Positions 34,801-49,800 of a stretch of DNA of 64,000 nt are shown here, piece after piece (position 1 is the stretch's first letter; every line of letters begins with the position of its first letter). Under the pieces are notes generated by a model. That model was not told the DNA's origin, searched no databases, and saw nothing but the letters and a program-made list of their open reading frames with translations. The position numbers and the translations under genes were made by a program. The DNA is from Sternotherus odoratus (lineage: Eukaryota; Chordata; Testudines; Kinosternidae), in contig JAVMKO010000020.1 of NCBI GenBank assembly GCA_032164245.1, forward strand, positions 6,909,206-6,973,205. Direction: 5' to 3'.

Positions 34801-37800
34801 AAACTCTTCTTTGGCTCCAACAGTGCTCTTTATTTCACAGTGCAAGGCCCCACCACCAATATACACAGCTTTATACACAGCTCTATAGCTTACAGCTCTA
34901 ACACAACTCTACATAGTTCAGCTCTGTCAGGCCTCTAGCCTCAGCTCTGTACCTTTCTCTATCTTTCTCTCTCACTCCTCCACACTACCATACCACCACC
35001 ACCCTGGGCTTCCTTCCTGGCAGGCTTATACCCCCCTGAGGAGGCTGCCAGGTGCAACCCATCCAGGCTGATTGCCCTGCAGTCCAGGTGGCTAATTAGG
35101 CTTTCTGCAAGGGAGGTTTGCAGAGGGCTTTTCTCCCTCTTAAAGGGGCGGCAGGCTGGGTCAGGCCCACCCTGCCACAGGGGCCACAGACCCCATGGCA
35201 GAGAGGAGACTGGGGGAGTTGCAGGGAGTTCCTGCAATAGAGGGAAAGGTAAGGATGACACAAGGGAGCTGGGGAGGGGAAGAAAGGAAGGATGCCTGAA
35301 GCCCATTATGGGTACAATGAGCTCAGCCTACACAAGCTACAAAGTGTGCGACCCCTAGTTCAGGGATTCTCAAACTGGGGTTACACTGGGATCGTGAGCT
35401 GTCAGCTGTGTGTGGCTGACAGCCTCAAGCCCCCATTAAATTATCCCCCCCATTTTTAATTTATAAGGGGGTCACACTCACATGTGAAAAGGGAAGCTAA
35501 TAGAGAACTCCTAATGGTTCCCCCCCGCCCCAACTCATCCAGGCTTAAACACAGAGATAAAGCCATTGTGGAAATAGCATTGCTAAAGTTCGCTTTGTTT
35601 TAGATCTTTTCCAGTTTTACGTTTGTTCTAAGCAGAATTTGAATTTATTCTATCAAGTGGAGTGAGGGGAATTCAGTTAGAAGCTCTTTGGAGCATTCAT
35701 TACTTAATTATGTAGCAGAATTCTTGTGCCTTTTTATGGTGGGTAATAAAACGATTTACTAAGGATTCTGCCAATTTACCCAACTTAATATGCTTTGCAG
35801 GTTGGCATGCTGCTTTCTCGGCCCCACCAGGGCATGAGAGACTCCAATTTGGGAGTGGACTTTGCTCCGATCAGACGGGTGGGGTTTTGGTCACTGTTTA
35901 TATGCTGGAACAGGAAAGGGTTCTTGCAGTTAATTGTATTTGCATCAGAGTGCCAAGGAAAGGATGCTGTTTGGTTGGGAGGAGTTGATATGTGCTATAC
36001 TCATACTGACCCTGATGCTTAAGGACTTGTGTAACTTTGAGCACGTGAGTAGGTAGTTTAGTTAAACTTTGTTCTATTTAAATGTCTTGTTGTAGAACGG
36101 GCTTGCTTTTAGACTTAAACTCTACATTAGCATCTTGCTTTTTACAAGTTGTGAATTGATATTCTTCAAGTAACCTTATCTTTTACAAAGCAGCTTCAGC
36201 ATTTATACTGCTTGTGTTTGCAGTAATGGTGTTTGTCTTGGTGTTGCATTAGGATTTACTCTCTGTGAATTGACTGCAGTGTAAATGTTAGAAATGGGAC
36301 TAAGCACTACGTACTATAGCCCAAATTGAAACCACTCATTGAAAATGAGCTTTTGTTTAAATATGGCTGTAGGTAGCATAATTCCTATCCAGTATGTGTG
36401 GGACTTAAAAATTGGAAAGGCATTTTACGGAATATGTTTGGCATTGTATGGAATATGTGGGTGGTGAAGCACTGGAATGGGTTACCTAGGAGGGTGGTGG
36501 AATCCCCTTCTTTAGAAGTTTGTAAAGTCAGGCTTGACAAAGGCCTGGCTGGGATGATTTAGTCAGGGATTGGTCCTGCTTTGAGTAGGGGGTTGGACTA
36601 GAAGATGACCTCTTGAGGTTCCTTCCAACCCTGATATTCTGTTCTATTAACGAAGGCCAAAACTAATGCTAGCTGTTCTGAAATAACTGGTTTTGATGGT
36701 TCTTTACTCTCTTGCTACTGTAACGAAATTAAGATAAGTTATGCTAATTTCCAGTTAGGAAAAAACAAAGCAGATATCTTGTCTGCTGCAGAAACTCTTA
36801 TGATCAATACAACAGGTCAGCTTTGATTTACAAGACCGAAGGAGTCAGCCATTCAGAACAGCATTAGATAATGTACAAAGAATTTATCAAAGCAGAATTT
36901 CCAAAAGCTTAACCTGAGCACATATGTACATACTTTCCTAAATCAGGGCATCAGTTTTTAGCTTGAAAATCCAAGCATCATTAGTTAAAAAAATCTCCAC
37001 AGTCCAGAATATCTCTGAACACTTCACATAACCATTTCTTATCAAATATAGTTAAAAAGCTCAGCTCCTGAATTCTTTTTCACTGATCTCTTCCAAGGTT
37101 GTATTTTTGCAATTTTATGATTTTTTTTAAAAAAAATCTACCATTATCCATCAAGAAGTTTTTTGTCAAATGGAGGCAAGTTGATACAGCAGAAGTCCAG
37201 GCTTCTGCGACTATTTAATATTCATAGAATATACCTGATACCTAATCATTTGAAAGGAACAAATGTTAAGCTTTGAATGTTCACAACATGTGCATGTTAC
37301 AGATGAAGTTAAATTTACACAAAGTTTAAAAAACAGCTTCTGCATGGAGTAAATTACTGGAATCAAGTTGAAACACTGAACTGACTTCATTATTGAAGAA
37401 TGTTTTTATGAGGTATATTAATTAAAGGATTTGCAAAAGGGGAAGGGGAGTAATGTGTAGGTAGAGGTGAGGAGTAGCAGCTTGTTTCAGATTACGCATT
37501 TTGTCCTGGTACTCCGTGTACTCAGTTTGTCTAGTGAAGCTCAAAGGTATGAGGTGAATAATTTGCTCACAGCGAACACTGTTTCTCTTTGCTCGGGATA
37601 TGGTTTAGATTTTTGCCATGAGTCGCCGATAGGTATTCGTACCCAAGTAGAATCCTCACAATCTAAGCAAAATCATGGCCATTCACGTGCATTTTAAAAA
37701 AGCAGAGGTCTCTGAATTCTCTGTGTGGGTCTGATCATGTAAAATAATCTCATGGACCACCTCCCCCTGCCAATCATAAACCAATTCTTGATCCCTCTTC

Positions 37801-40800
37801 CTGCCTGTGAACATATGAAGTTAACACATCAGTGTTCCTATTTCCTCTGTTTTCTGGCTCCTCACCACTCCTCTGTTCATCTTACTCCCTCTAGTACCTC
37901 ACTGAGGAAGGTCCTCCCTTCACTTGTTCTGGCATTTCACATTTCTAGTCCCACTTTCTTGTGCTAGTTGTTACCCAGAGCTGAGCCTGCTCTCTGTCCT
38001 GGCTGTACAAGCAGCAGAAAAGCAGGATGGAGCCAGTGCCCTATGAGCAAGAAGTGCTGGTTGTGTCCTAGTTTGATCTGTTTTTAAAGAGAATTATGTG
38101 ACCATCTCTCAAAAACAGTCTGTAGAGAACTGTTATTCTTAAATAGTTAAGCAATGTTTATTAACATTTGAACATGTTGTGCAAGCCATAGCTTCCTGAA
38201 TACATACAAAAATATAAGTCTCTGCGGATGGACAATATTTTTAAAACCTTTCCGGGAATGTATATAAACAAGTATTTTCTCTTAATAGCCTTTCAGATTC
38301 CAGATTGATTGCTCTTGCTTGCCTGGAACGTATCAGTTTTTACCTGCTTTATAGCTATTTGCACAAGTGCTCAATGATCAAACTATATATGCTTTTAATC
38401 CCAGCTATGCAATTAATAAGGTGTGTCACTTAGGACTTGTCTACACTGGCACTTAACACTGCTGTAACTTTCTCGCTCGGGGGTGTGAAAAAACACCCCC
38501 CTGAGCGCAGCAAGTTTCAGTGCTGTAAAGCGCCAGTGTAAACAGTGCACCAGCGCTGGGAGCCACACCTCTCATGGAAGTGGGGTTGTTTTGAGCACAT
38601 GGGAGAGCTCTCTCCCAGCGCTCTGCCATGACTACACTAGTAACGCAGTGCTTTAGCGTTGCCAGTGTAGACTAGCCCTTCTTCAAACGATGTGAAGAAC
38701 AACTTGCCTTTCGCAAGGAAACTTAACACTTCATATACTGTACTTCGGCACATTCAGCATCCATTCAGCCCCTGACACTTGTATTGTTTTAGTATATACC
38801 TGTTGTGCACTGCCTTTCCTCCCTTGAATAAAGATCTTCTTGTGTCAATGCCTGGTATCTGCATACTGGTGTTCAGTAATTTTTGTTCCTGATAATAGTT
38901 GCTGTTGCATTTAATGCCTTTCTGCACTTCTAGATGATGGCTGAATTTTTTGATTTCTTTTTATTCCTTTAAATAAAAAATTGTTTACTTCAAAATTTCT
39001 AATAAACAGTGAAAAAGATTAGTAAGTTGAGGCAGGTGAACCTCCTGAAAAGCACACGTAGAAAGGTACATAGAAACAGTGTTATGATGCAAACTGTAAA
39101 TGTCTGTATTTTTTCTTTCTATTTCCTTCAGGTTACCTTTGTTCCAAGCAAGTGCTTTTGCATTTTTGGCACCTGCCAGAGCTATCCTCTCCTTGGAGAA
39201 GTGGAAGTGTAATAACACAGGTAAATGCAAGTCATGTATGCTTGTGGAATTTTAGCCATGTGATGAATCACCCAGGCAACTCAAAATGGGACATCTAATT
39301 TGCAACTGACATACCAAAAGAGATGTCATTGACCTCTCTTTGGGGACGAGTGGAGAGGTTAGGAGAAATGTATCTCTTTCTGGGTTTATAAAAAAGATTT
39401 GTGGAGTTAACTTCCTTTTAGTGATTTCCATGTCAAATACACTCTTCTTGTAAATGGAAGTGTTTATAAAACAAAGAAGAGAGAGAGAGAGAAGCTAACT
39501 ATATCGGGGGAAAATCTAAGGCTTGTAGGGCTAAAGAAAATAAAGTGGGTTTTTTTGTTTAGTAAGTGGGATCTAGCAGCGGTACAGACCCATTACTAGA
39601 TGTATAGCAAAATTGTTAATGCAGAAAACACAGATGTGTTCAATAAATATTTTTGTTTGTGCACTTGGAATGAAGCAGGATGATGTACTCTTCTCACATG
39701 AGCATTTTGAAATACTTTGCATGCTATTATTCATTAAGAAGGATTTGAAACAACCTCTACTAGGGATAAACTTTTTTTTAAATCAGCAGAATAATTTGCA
39801 TCCATGAGTTATAAAAGACATGGCTGAGGAGAAAACAGGGAAAATTCAGAAAACTGGGAAAGTGCTGATGTTATGTCAGTATGCAAAAAATTAAAATAGG
39901 TTTTGATACCGTGTAATACTATTATGTGAAGTGGAATAAGAACTGTCTAGCTGAAAGATGTTAAAACAGTTGTCATTGGGGAATTACAATTGAATGGGGT
40001 TATTTCTAGTGGGGTTCCATGGGGATTAGTATTGGGTCCACTGCTATTCAGTATTTTTGTCAACAATCTGGAAGTGAATATAAAATCTTTGCTGATAAAT
40101 TTTTCAGATGACCCAAAGACCAGCTGAATGGTAAATAATGAGAATAGGGCAGTCATCTGGATTGATTGGTAATGTGGGCATTTGACTGTATTAAAACACA
40201 AAGCTGTACCTCTACGACTAAGGTATGTAGGCCATTCCTACAGAATAGAGGACTGTGTCATGGCAAGCAGTGACTCTGAAAAGGAGTTAGCCCAGCAATT
40301 CAGCATGAATTCCCAGTGCAATGCTGTGGTACACAGGGCTAATGCAATCCTGGGATGCACCAAAGGGATTAATGAGTTGGAGTAGGGAGATGATTGTTAC
40401 CGCTGTACTTAGCATTGGTGAGTCCAGTGTTGAAATACTGTGTAGCTCTGCGTACGGGCCTGATAGCCACATTTTAAAAAGTATGTTGAAAATTTGAGGT
40501 TGAAGAAAAGAGCCACAAAATATGATTTGAAGACTGGAGAAAATACTTTGGAGTGAGAGACTTCAGGAACTCAATCTGTTTAGTTTATCAACTAAGTGAT
40601 CTGATTACAGTGAATAAGTACGTTACCTTCATAGTAAGAAAATACCAGGTACTACAGGGCTTTAGTGAAGACAGACAGAACAAGAACCAAGGGTTGGAAG
40701 CTTAAGATGGACAAATAAAAATTAGAAATTAGAAACACATTTTTAACAGTGCAGGTGATTAAACATTGAAACAAACTTCCAAGGGAAGTGGTGGATTTTT

Positions 40801-43800
40801 GATCTCTTGATGTCTGCAAATCGAGACTGGATGCCTTTCTGGAAAATATGCCTTAGTTAAATACAATTTATTGGGCTCAGTAAATGGACAAAAATCTATG
40901 GCCTGTGATACACAAGAGATCTGACTAGAAGAATGGTCCCTTTTAGCCATAAACTCTATGAAATAGATGTTCCACTGTTACCCCCACATAATGAGCCTGG
41001 ATTTTGAGAGCCAGGTTTTGGTTGTTTCTGCCTCAGTGTCGCCAATTAAACAAGCAAACAAAACTGTAGGACAAATTAGGCTTTCAGTGTCTCTTTTGCC
41101 ATCCCCAGTGTCTTGAGACATTTTCCACAGATGTATAGTTACTTTTTAAATAAAATCTGACCATCTGGTCTCTCTTTAAGTTAAATAATTGAAGTGGAAC
41201 TGTGTCATTGCTCTCAGTTCTCTTTTCTACAGTAGATTTTAAGAGCTTACCTGTGCAGAATGAGACAGCTTGACTTAGGGAAGGGCAAAGCAGGTTAAAG
41301 GATGAAAAGAGAGTTTCCAACTTCCTCTGGTGAGCTCCAGATCCCTTTAATTAATTGTGGCCCTCTTACTTTCACTTCTTGCTTTTTGATATAAAAGCTG
41401 AAGTGAGCTGTTGTAAATATCTGAGAAGTCTGTAGTTCAGAAAATCAGGCCCTGGATGTTATGAAATTACACACACATTTTCACTGTCCATGGCAGTAAG
41501 CCATGCTAGGATGTACATTAGTAGGCTAGATGGTGGTTGAAGATGATCTGCTTTCAACTTGATGCATCACAGTGCACTGAAGCATGAGTTAACAGCCTAG
41601 AAGGATACACCCTGGTGTGGCTTATTGCTGCATTAGTGATCAAATGAGATACTGGGTTCAGGTTATTGTTGAAAAGGACCCTTGCTTTATCTTGCTCTTG
41701 ACCATGTCTAACCTTCTAAAGGAGTCAGACGTGAGCTGTTATTACACTCAAACTAGCTAAATTATTAAATAACAAACGTTTGACTATTTTAAACATTGTA
41801 TAAAATCAAGTAATTCTCCTGGTGAAAACATTTCCATTCAGCTTACTGGGGTGAAGAGAATCCATAACTGACCCTTACATTTGGCAGCTCAGGATTTTCC
41901 ACTCTGGTATAATGGGTGGAATTGGTGGCTAGCTCGTAGAAAATGCTGCCTTAGTGCTAAGTGGACGTGTCTACACTGCAAAGAAAATCCTGTGGCTCCC
42001 GGGCCTTGGGCTGCAGGACTGTTGGATTGCCATGTAGACTTCATGAGCCTGACCCTCCCACTGTACAGAGTCCCAGAGCCCGAGCACAGAAGTGTAGACT
42101 GCAATGAAACAGTGACTTAGCCTGCCATTGGCGTCTGCTTGCTGTGTAGACAGGCTCTGAGGGCTGATTGCTGGGACTGGAATGTTTTGTTCCTCAAACG
42201 TTGAGCAGTCTAAAAAATAAACTACTGCAGAAGTATTAGGTGAATCTTTCCCTTCCTAAATAATAAAAACACACTGAATGGAAACATGTTTGTTTTTTTT
42301 GTTCCTCCAAGATGTAACAGTTGCTAATGGAACAACGGAGCTGCTGCACACTGAGCATATCTGGTACCCCAGGATACGAGAGGTAACATAAGTAGCCTTT
42401 CTCCGTCGATCGTCCCATTTCCGTTAAGGTTTCTCATCCATACTTCTACATGTTCTTGTATTTTAAGTTTGTAATTTCTTCCTCCACTATCCTTCAGTGT
42501 GAATATATCCCGTTATCGGCTTCATGCAAATTGTAACCGTTCCAACTTCTTTATTTGTGTTATTGAAAATGGAATGCAATGAGGCATGTACCATGTTCAA
42601 AATGACATACAGTACAATACACAAGGGAGACTAATATTCTGCTGCCTAGAATGTGCGGTTTGTGTTCACCAACAGCAGTTAAACACTTTAGCTGCTATCA
42701 AGCCGCTTGCCCACCCTCGCTCAATAATTCAGTAGGCTGTTCCCCTGGATAATTGTCTACAGTTAGCAAATCACTTGATATCAAAGTTTCCAAAGCTGGA
42801 TACAGTTCTGATGGAGATGTTGATTCTCCCCCAGAGACTTGCCAAGTCTGCCCAATTCCTTCCCCACCTCCAGCATTTCAGTATGAACATCCTCATGTCC
42901 TACGGCGCCCAGGATGGGGGTTCTGCCCAGATATCCCACTACAGGAGAATAGGTAGCCTAGTCCAATTGAGGCATGTGTCATGGAACTTATCTCCCATCC
43001 CGTCGCTTTGGGCTGCAAATTTTTCCTCAATTTAAAACAACCCCTCTCTCTTCCCCATGTTCAAACCATAGCTACATCCTGCCAAGAGCCCTGCAGCCAA
43101 GAAGGCTGGCAGTCTCCTGAGACCACAACGCTGCTCTATGCCAGCTTCTAAGGAGCACTTGTGACCAATGCAGCATACACTCTGCCCCTAGGAGCTAAGA
43201 GCATCTCACCTCCGTGGCGCCATCAGCCCTTGCCGGTTCGATCTCAGAACTTAAAGGTTAGCCTGGAACCCAGGTCTCCTGTATGACAGTGTGATGTGCT
43301 ATCCACACAGCTACCAAACTGGCCCATTGGTCTGTTGGGTAATAGTCTGGTGGAGAAAAAAAGTGTTATACGTAAGCAATAAGTCACTTAAACTCATAAT
43401 TAGCTGTTGTATGCCGAAAAACAGTTTGAGGCCTGCTTTGTCACTGAATTCTTTAATTGCAGTTTATAACCCAGAGCCGAAAAAGAATATTTAGTGTATC
43501 CGTTTCAAACTTAATTGAACTGTGTTTTTCCCCATTCTTTGTGTGTTCAGATCCAAGGGGCTATTATCATGTCCTCCTTAATAGAAGTGGTGATTGGCTT
43601 CCTTGGCCTTCCTGGAGCTCTCCTGAGATACATTGGACCTCTGACGATTACACCCACTGTGGCTCTGATTGGCCTGTCGGGTTTCCAGGCTGCAGGGGAG
43701 AGAGCAGGCAAACACTGGGGTATTGCTATGTTGTAAGTACTCTTGGATATGGTTGACTGGGCTGCTTTATGAAGTCAGGATGCATACCGCTGTCACTGCA

Positions 43801-46800
43801 CAGTGGTTCTGCTGCTCATGTCAGAGTGGTTTGCCCAAAGACACAAGATAGCACATAGCCTTTAGTAATAACTCACATTTCGGTAGTTTTTGTTAATTAT
43901 CTAGGTTTCCCGCGTTCACATTGAACAGCGGGTTAGTGAGGAAATATGCACAGCTTTAGCATGTGTGTGACTTTCGCCCTTTATTTTTACTTTATCTGTT
44001 TCTCTTCTCCATCCACGACTTTGTGTCTTCCCTTACTTCCTTCTGCATTTAAATCCCTGCAGCAACTCTCAAGTTTCCCACTGTGAGTGGACTTCTCGTC
44101 TCCTTCCCCATTCCATTTGTTGTTAGGGGACAGCAATTAAATAGTTAAGTACCAGCCAGTCAATAAATCCTCTCTGACTCCTGCAATGCAGAAACTTGTA
44201 CAAGACTGGGAAGTGTCTCAGTCAGCTAAACTCCGCATACTAAAAAAAAAAAAAAAGCTGACCTGCAATAAAAAGTCTTGTGAAAATACCTTGACTGTTA
44301 TGACATGCTAGGAAGAATTGTATTGCTAACTTGGGAGGCAGAAAAGTACCCGTGAATGAACTGTTCTTCACTCAACAGGCAGCCAATCCTGTTTCACAGG
44401 ATTTTTAATTTCCCAAACAGTTTTCTGACCTCATGTGTTACACAAATCAGAGTCCAAGGCTGAAATAACTTAATCTTAGGATGCATCATATTGTGTTGCA
44501 CACCGCATAAATTGGGAAACATGAGTTCCAAGACTGTGCATCTAGGATGCTGGTCTGTTTGGTGAATAAGGCCTGTTACAGTTCAGGACAGCTCCATGGG
44601 AATTCCCCCTGCATTGTCCAGTAAGGGCACCCACTCTGGGCTCCTGGCTCTTCAGCTGTTACCTCTTGAGTGAGACCTGTGTGTGTCTCCCTCCAGACTG
44701 GGGATTTTCCAGTCTGCATAGTTTCCTGCTTACAAGCCAAACTGCCTAAATAGGCCTGCATTTTGCTTTCTTCTCGAAGGCTATAATCAGCTGTAAGTGC
44801 CCAGTTATGTTACCCCGCAGTTCTTTGTAAGCAAGAACCTTTGTTCTTAAGATGAAAGCATTACAGAGAAAACCTATTAAAAACAATAAAACTCAGCATG
44901 CATGCTAATAAGTTGACCAGAAATCGTACACCCCCTCTCAAAGGGCTTTTTCCGTGGTTACAAGTTCATCACTGCTTTAGCTGAGAACAAACACGCCCAT
45001 GAATAAGTCAATCTCTCCTGTATACAGCTTGGATCTTCAGAGTCTGAGTAAAGATACTTAGCAGATGGTGTTTCTCTCCTTGGGGTTTAATTTCAAAAGG
45101 TTTGGCTTGGAGGTGGAAATTTGCATTCACTTTCCCCAGGTATTTCCGAGGGAACTCACTTGTTTGTCTTGTTTTAAAATAGTCGTTTGAAGCTCATCAC
45201 CCTTCCCAGGGCTTTCATTGGCCATGTCTCTCCCTCCCCCCAGAGAACTTGCATCCAATCCCACAATACATAAACTTGCAGCTCAATACAATGGGCTCCA
45301 AAGGATGCTTAAACTTAATTCAGTAATGTTTTTCAAGAATATTGCAGGAAAATTCCCTTGTCACAGGGCCTGAGGGCAAAATATTCTAATTATAGTACTT
45401 CTGTGTTAACTGAATGTCTTTCATCCAAGGATTACTTAATCACAGGGACTGGCAGTAAGCCTCAATTATTCCCCTCTGAAGTAGGCCTAATATTATACCC
45501 ATTTAGTAGCTCAGCAGGTTGAGGCAGAGTTTTACTTGTTTACAATCCCAATAAGGTAGTGGCAGAGCTGGAATTACATTTCAAGTTCTGACTGTCACTT
45601 CCGAGCTGGAACCGCTGCCAGCCCCATGTTTGAATTGGGAAGCTTGTAACAGCTGTCACGTTTGGTTAATCCAGTTTGTTAGTTCTTACCATTACTTTTA
45701 CTTAATACTATTGGCAACCAGTTGAACTCTCGTTTAGGGTGAGCTACACTTACAAATAGAGTCCATCTTTCAGTAATATCTTTTTTTGAAGTGTGCAAGA
45801 TGTACCTCCAATGCAAGGAAAGGTACCTCCTTTTATTATTCATACTTTTGAAAGCATGCATGACACTACTTCTGTATAGGACATTCTGTACCTGGAGTTT
45901 AAGAGAACAAAACCTGTTTTTCTTCTGAACTAAAGGTGAGTTGGAACAGGAAGAGATGAAAAAAGCTTAACATTTTTTTTGAATTGGGGATGTAACCGAC
46001 TCCTCGACTTTCAAAAAGGATTTATATTTAGGACAGCTTAATTGAAGTTTTTATGTAGTTTGCATTCTGATTTGACTCACTAGAGCTAGACTGGCTCTCA
46101 AGATAAGGACTAGTATCTTGTTCAAGGTCAGCATAAGATACAGTACGAGACTATAGAAGCATATGAGGTGATTACTTTGGGTAGGACCTGGAATAGGCCT
46201 TCATTCCGGTAGTTTGTTAGTAATTTTTTAGGCATTAAGACTGTTCTCCGCTATTGTGAGCTTGAATAACATATTAAATACCATGCCTTGTTGATCCTCT
46301 TCACACTATGAGCAGCAGCGACTTAAAATCTTACAATAGGGCTAAATTAATTTTTTTTTTTTAAATCCTTCTAAGCTAGAAGCTTGCACTTGTGACCCAG
46401 AGGCAAATCCAAAAGTCGAGTCAGATGTTTTGGCCCAAGAGAAATGGCTCCTTAATATTAGGGCTTATAGGCATTATTGTAGTACAAGTAATAAACTGTT
46501 ACTGTCCACACTAAAGTTTGCATGGAACTTTGAATATTGGTCTGCCCGGCTTCAGGTTGTGGGAGGGAGAGAGATCTTGATTTTTGTGTTTTGTTTGCCA
46601 TTGTAAGTATCATAGTCAACAGAACATTGTGGGTGATTTTAGCGGTTCATGTTGCCCTACACACTCTGCATCTTCCCCTGCTTGGTGCTATCTCTAAATG
46701 GATACACACTTCTTTCACTTTTGACCACTTTCTCCATCTTTCTGTAGTTGGATTCCCAGAAGACCTGACTGATGAATAACTTATTTTCAGAGCAAAAATG

Positions 46801-49800
46801 TGTTTCCTGTAAAAACTTGACAGTGGGATGGGAATTAGAGTATGACTTCTCCAGGACATATTTTTCATGAATCGATTGTGCAGCTTTTATGTATTAACCT
46901 AAAGGATAAGTGAATTATACCTCTGTGCCAGAGAGTCTGCACAGGTTCTGCACATCACTTAAACCCTATTTTGAGAACTTAAGTGAAGTGTAAGCCTTGA
47001 GCTGTCCTCCTGCGTAGGGGTGAAATTTCACCCTGTGCCAATGGGTAACTCATTAATCTTTGACCGTCACACTCGCATGTTGGAGGGTGAATACACCACA
47101 AAATTCGAGCCTTTAAGAGCTGATGCCAGAACTGACTTTTGGTAACCTAATTGACTAATGTTTGTAAAGTGCTTTGGGGATGACAGGCTTTATGTAAGTA
47201 CCAAGTATTAAGACCTCTCTGTGTACTTGCCTCCAGCCTGTCTGACGTCCCCTTCTGCGTATTGAGCAGCGAGACCTCATAGAGTCCTCTCTGCTTTCAC
47301 ACAGTCCTGGCTATGGACAGTGGCAGTGCCCTAAAGACAGGAGTTATAGAGAACAATATCCCCATAGCTCTCAATCCCAGTGGCTTTTCAGTCTCTGAAA
47401 ACGCGTCTCTCAGTGACCCAGATCTCTTAATCTCACTCCTTCTGTTCTGACCTATTTACCTCTGTGTTATGACACTCTAAAACATGTATACAGTATAGTA
47501 TTGGATTTTTCATTACAATGGCTAAAGTATTCATTTTCTCTCTGTAAAAATGTTTTGTCTTGGGTAAGCACCAAAATATGTTGCTATAACTTGGAAGTAG
47601 AATATCCAAAGATATTACAATATTATATTCGTAATGGGAAGGAATTTAACACATTGCTGCGAACAATTTATGCCCCCCCTTTTGTTTTTCAGGACTATTT
47701 TTCTAGTGTTGTTGTTTTCTCAGTATGCAAGGAACGTCAAATTCCCCTTGCCAATTTACAAATCCAAAAAAGGATGGACAGCCTACAGGTTGCAGCTTTT
47801 CAAAATGTTTCCTGTAAGTAATTCCATTGGTCTTTCACTTAGGAATACAATTGCTTTTGGTTTTTCCATACCACAGCTTATGGTGAAATGAAGCCTGAAT
47901 GGACTCGTTGTTTTTCTCATAGTTGGTGAAGAGCATTTTGATTTTTCCATAACCAGCTCAGCAGCTCACAAAAAAATAACGGGGATAACAGCCCAGATAC
48001 ACTTTTAAGAAACTCAGCAAAAATTCTCATTTGGTACAGGAAATGGTGACAAACCTCTACTATCCATAGTTACCAATCTTGCCGCTGGCTCCATACGGGC
48101 TCACTCCTGTGCCTGTGCAGAACCAATTACAGGGTCCAGGGTGGGAAAAGGGGGAGTGAAGGAGTGTGGAAAGGGAAGGAAGGGTTCACGGCTTAAATTT
48201 AGCTTCCCAAAGTAGGGGATGGTAAAGTTCACAGTCTTCAGGTTTTCTGTGCTATGCACTTGAGTTTGTGAAAAGATTCTTTTTATGTTTTTGTTAAAAT
48301 AAAGATTAGTGCAGTAATTCCTGAAGTACTTATTTGGAAGCATTCCCTGTTTTAATAAGGGGAGAAAGTTGACTTTAAAGCTTTTCTAGATGCAGTTTAA
48401 TTATTGGAAAATCTATCCAACAAGCCCATTATAGGATTTATTATTCTGGTTTTAAGTACGTCTGATACGTAGGTAATAGAGGTTTGCATGAACAATTCAC
48501 TATTGATGGATAGTACCTTGCTGATAATTAGAAAAGTGTGTTTACTTTAAATATCTTTTTTTCCCCCCTTCCTCACCCCCAGATTATTCTGGCCATCCTG
48601 GTATCATGGTTGCTTTGCTTCATCTTTACTGTGACAGACGTCTTTCCACCTGACAGCACAAAGTATGGGTTCTACGCTCGCACAGACGCTAGACAAGGAG
48701 TGCTGTTGGTAGCACCCTGGTTTAAGGTTCCTTATCCTTGTGAGTATGTTATGAAATATGGACATCCTGGGAGTTAGAAGGATGCTCACAAGCATCCTGT
48801 CAATGTTCCCTGCTAACATTACTGACCATGTCGTACCATTGGGTTCTGATGCGTTTAGATAGTAAGAGGGACGGGATTTTAAACTGACCTATAGAAACCA
48901 GGAGTTTTAAACCTGGTTATGACTTTCCCTTTACTTACAAAAACAGCACAAGCCACACGGTCTCATTCTGAGAGGTGCTGAGCACCCTCAACTCGTGTTT
49001 CCTGGAGTTGGAGTTGAGGACCCTCAGTACCTCACAGGATATAACTAGATAACTGTTGCTGTTTAATAACTAACATTCATTTGTACATGTTCTCCCACAA
49101 ACGCGTAACCTTTTACCAATGGATACGGCAAGGCGACTACTGGGATTCCTGGGAAATGATGGGTTTAATTTTCCTTAACACGCACTTGCTGATGTGCACT
49201 TTGTTGTGGAGCAGGTTGTTACTTTCATATACTCCACTGCTAATAGCACTGTAAGGTATAGGTGATGTGGCAGGTGTGTATAGCTCCTGTTAAGCTATTG
49301 AGAGCAATAGTGAGAACAAATGGATACACATGTCTTGATTTTAAGCTACCTAAGAGCATCACTCATATGCACAGGTTTGAGGGATTTAAACTGAGCACAT
49401 TTCTTCTCATCCACTTCTGATGATTATGATGAAAATTTTCAAATTTGGGAGCCTGAAATTGGGCTCTGCTATAGAAGTGGCCTGGCTTTCAAAAGGGCCA
49501 AACGTCTATTGTTTTCCGTGAGAGTCTGGACAAGTCTGAAAATTAGACCACTTTTATTTAGTGGTCTTATAAACAGAAGTGTCAAACTTTAGGCATCAAA
49601 GTTTGAAGCCGTTGGCTGATGTCTCAACTCCCTTACTGTATGTGCAAGGTGAATTTTCTGAGCACTGCACAATGGCCGAAAGGATGTATTTCAACCTGGT
49701 AATTTTAACCGATTATCTGCTGCAGTGTATCTTTCTACTTTTGAAATGTGAAAGTGGGTTGGAGAAACAGGATACTTGGAGCCTAAGTGAATTTTACAGT

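Larger units (their letters stand above)
30450..39131 (+). other. SLC23A2: intron 4 of the coding region
   Basis: An 8.7 kb intron with a MITE interrupted by a long repeat (30687-31890), a solo LTR (34761-35179), a partial hAT (35358-35505), a CR1 tail (36455-36651) and a MITE (38433-38678). Bases 31990-34640 and 36660-38420 show nothing recognisable. Confidence 0.85.
39221..42311 (+). other. SLC23A2: intron 5 of the coding region
   Basis: A 3.1 kb intron with an old CR1 fragment (39900-40970) and a MITE (41961-42157). Confidence 0.85.
43733..47692 (+). other. SLC23A2: intron 7 of the coding region
   Basis: A 4.0 kb intron with a probable solo LTR (44574-45365), an old unclassified repeat (46910-47040) and a MIR-like tail (about 47150-47215). 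Confidence 0.85.

Noticed and set aside
34959..35306. 115-codon minus-strand ORF with a Pro/Leu-rich product
   Set aside because: It overlaps the probable antisense solo LTR and its flank; composition-driven and without family resemblance.
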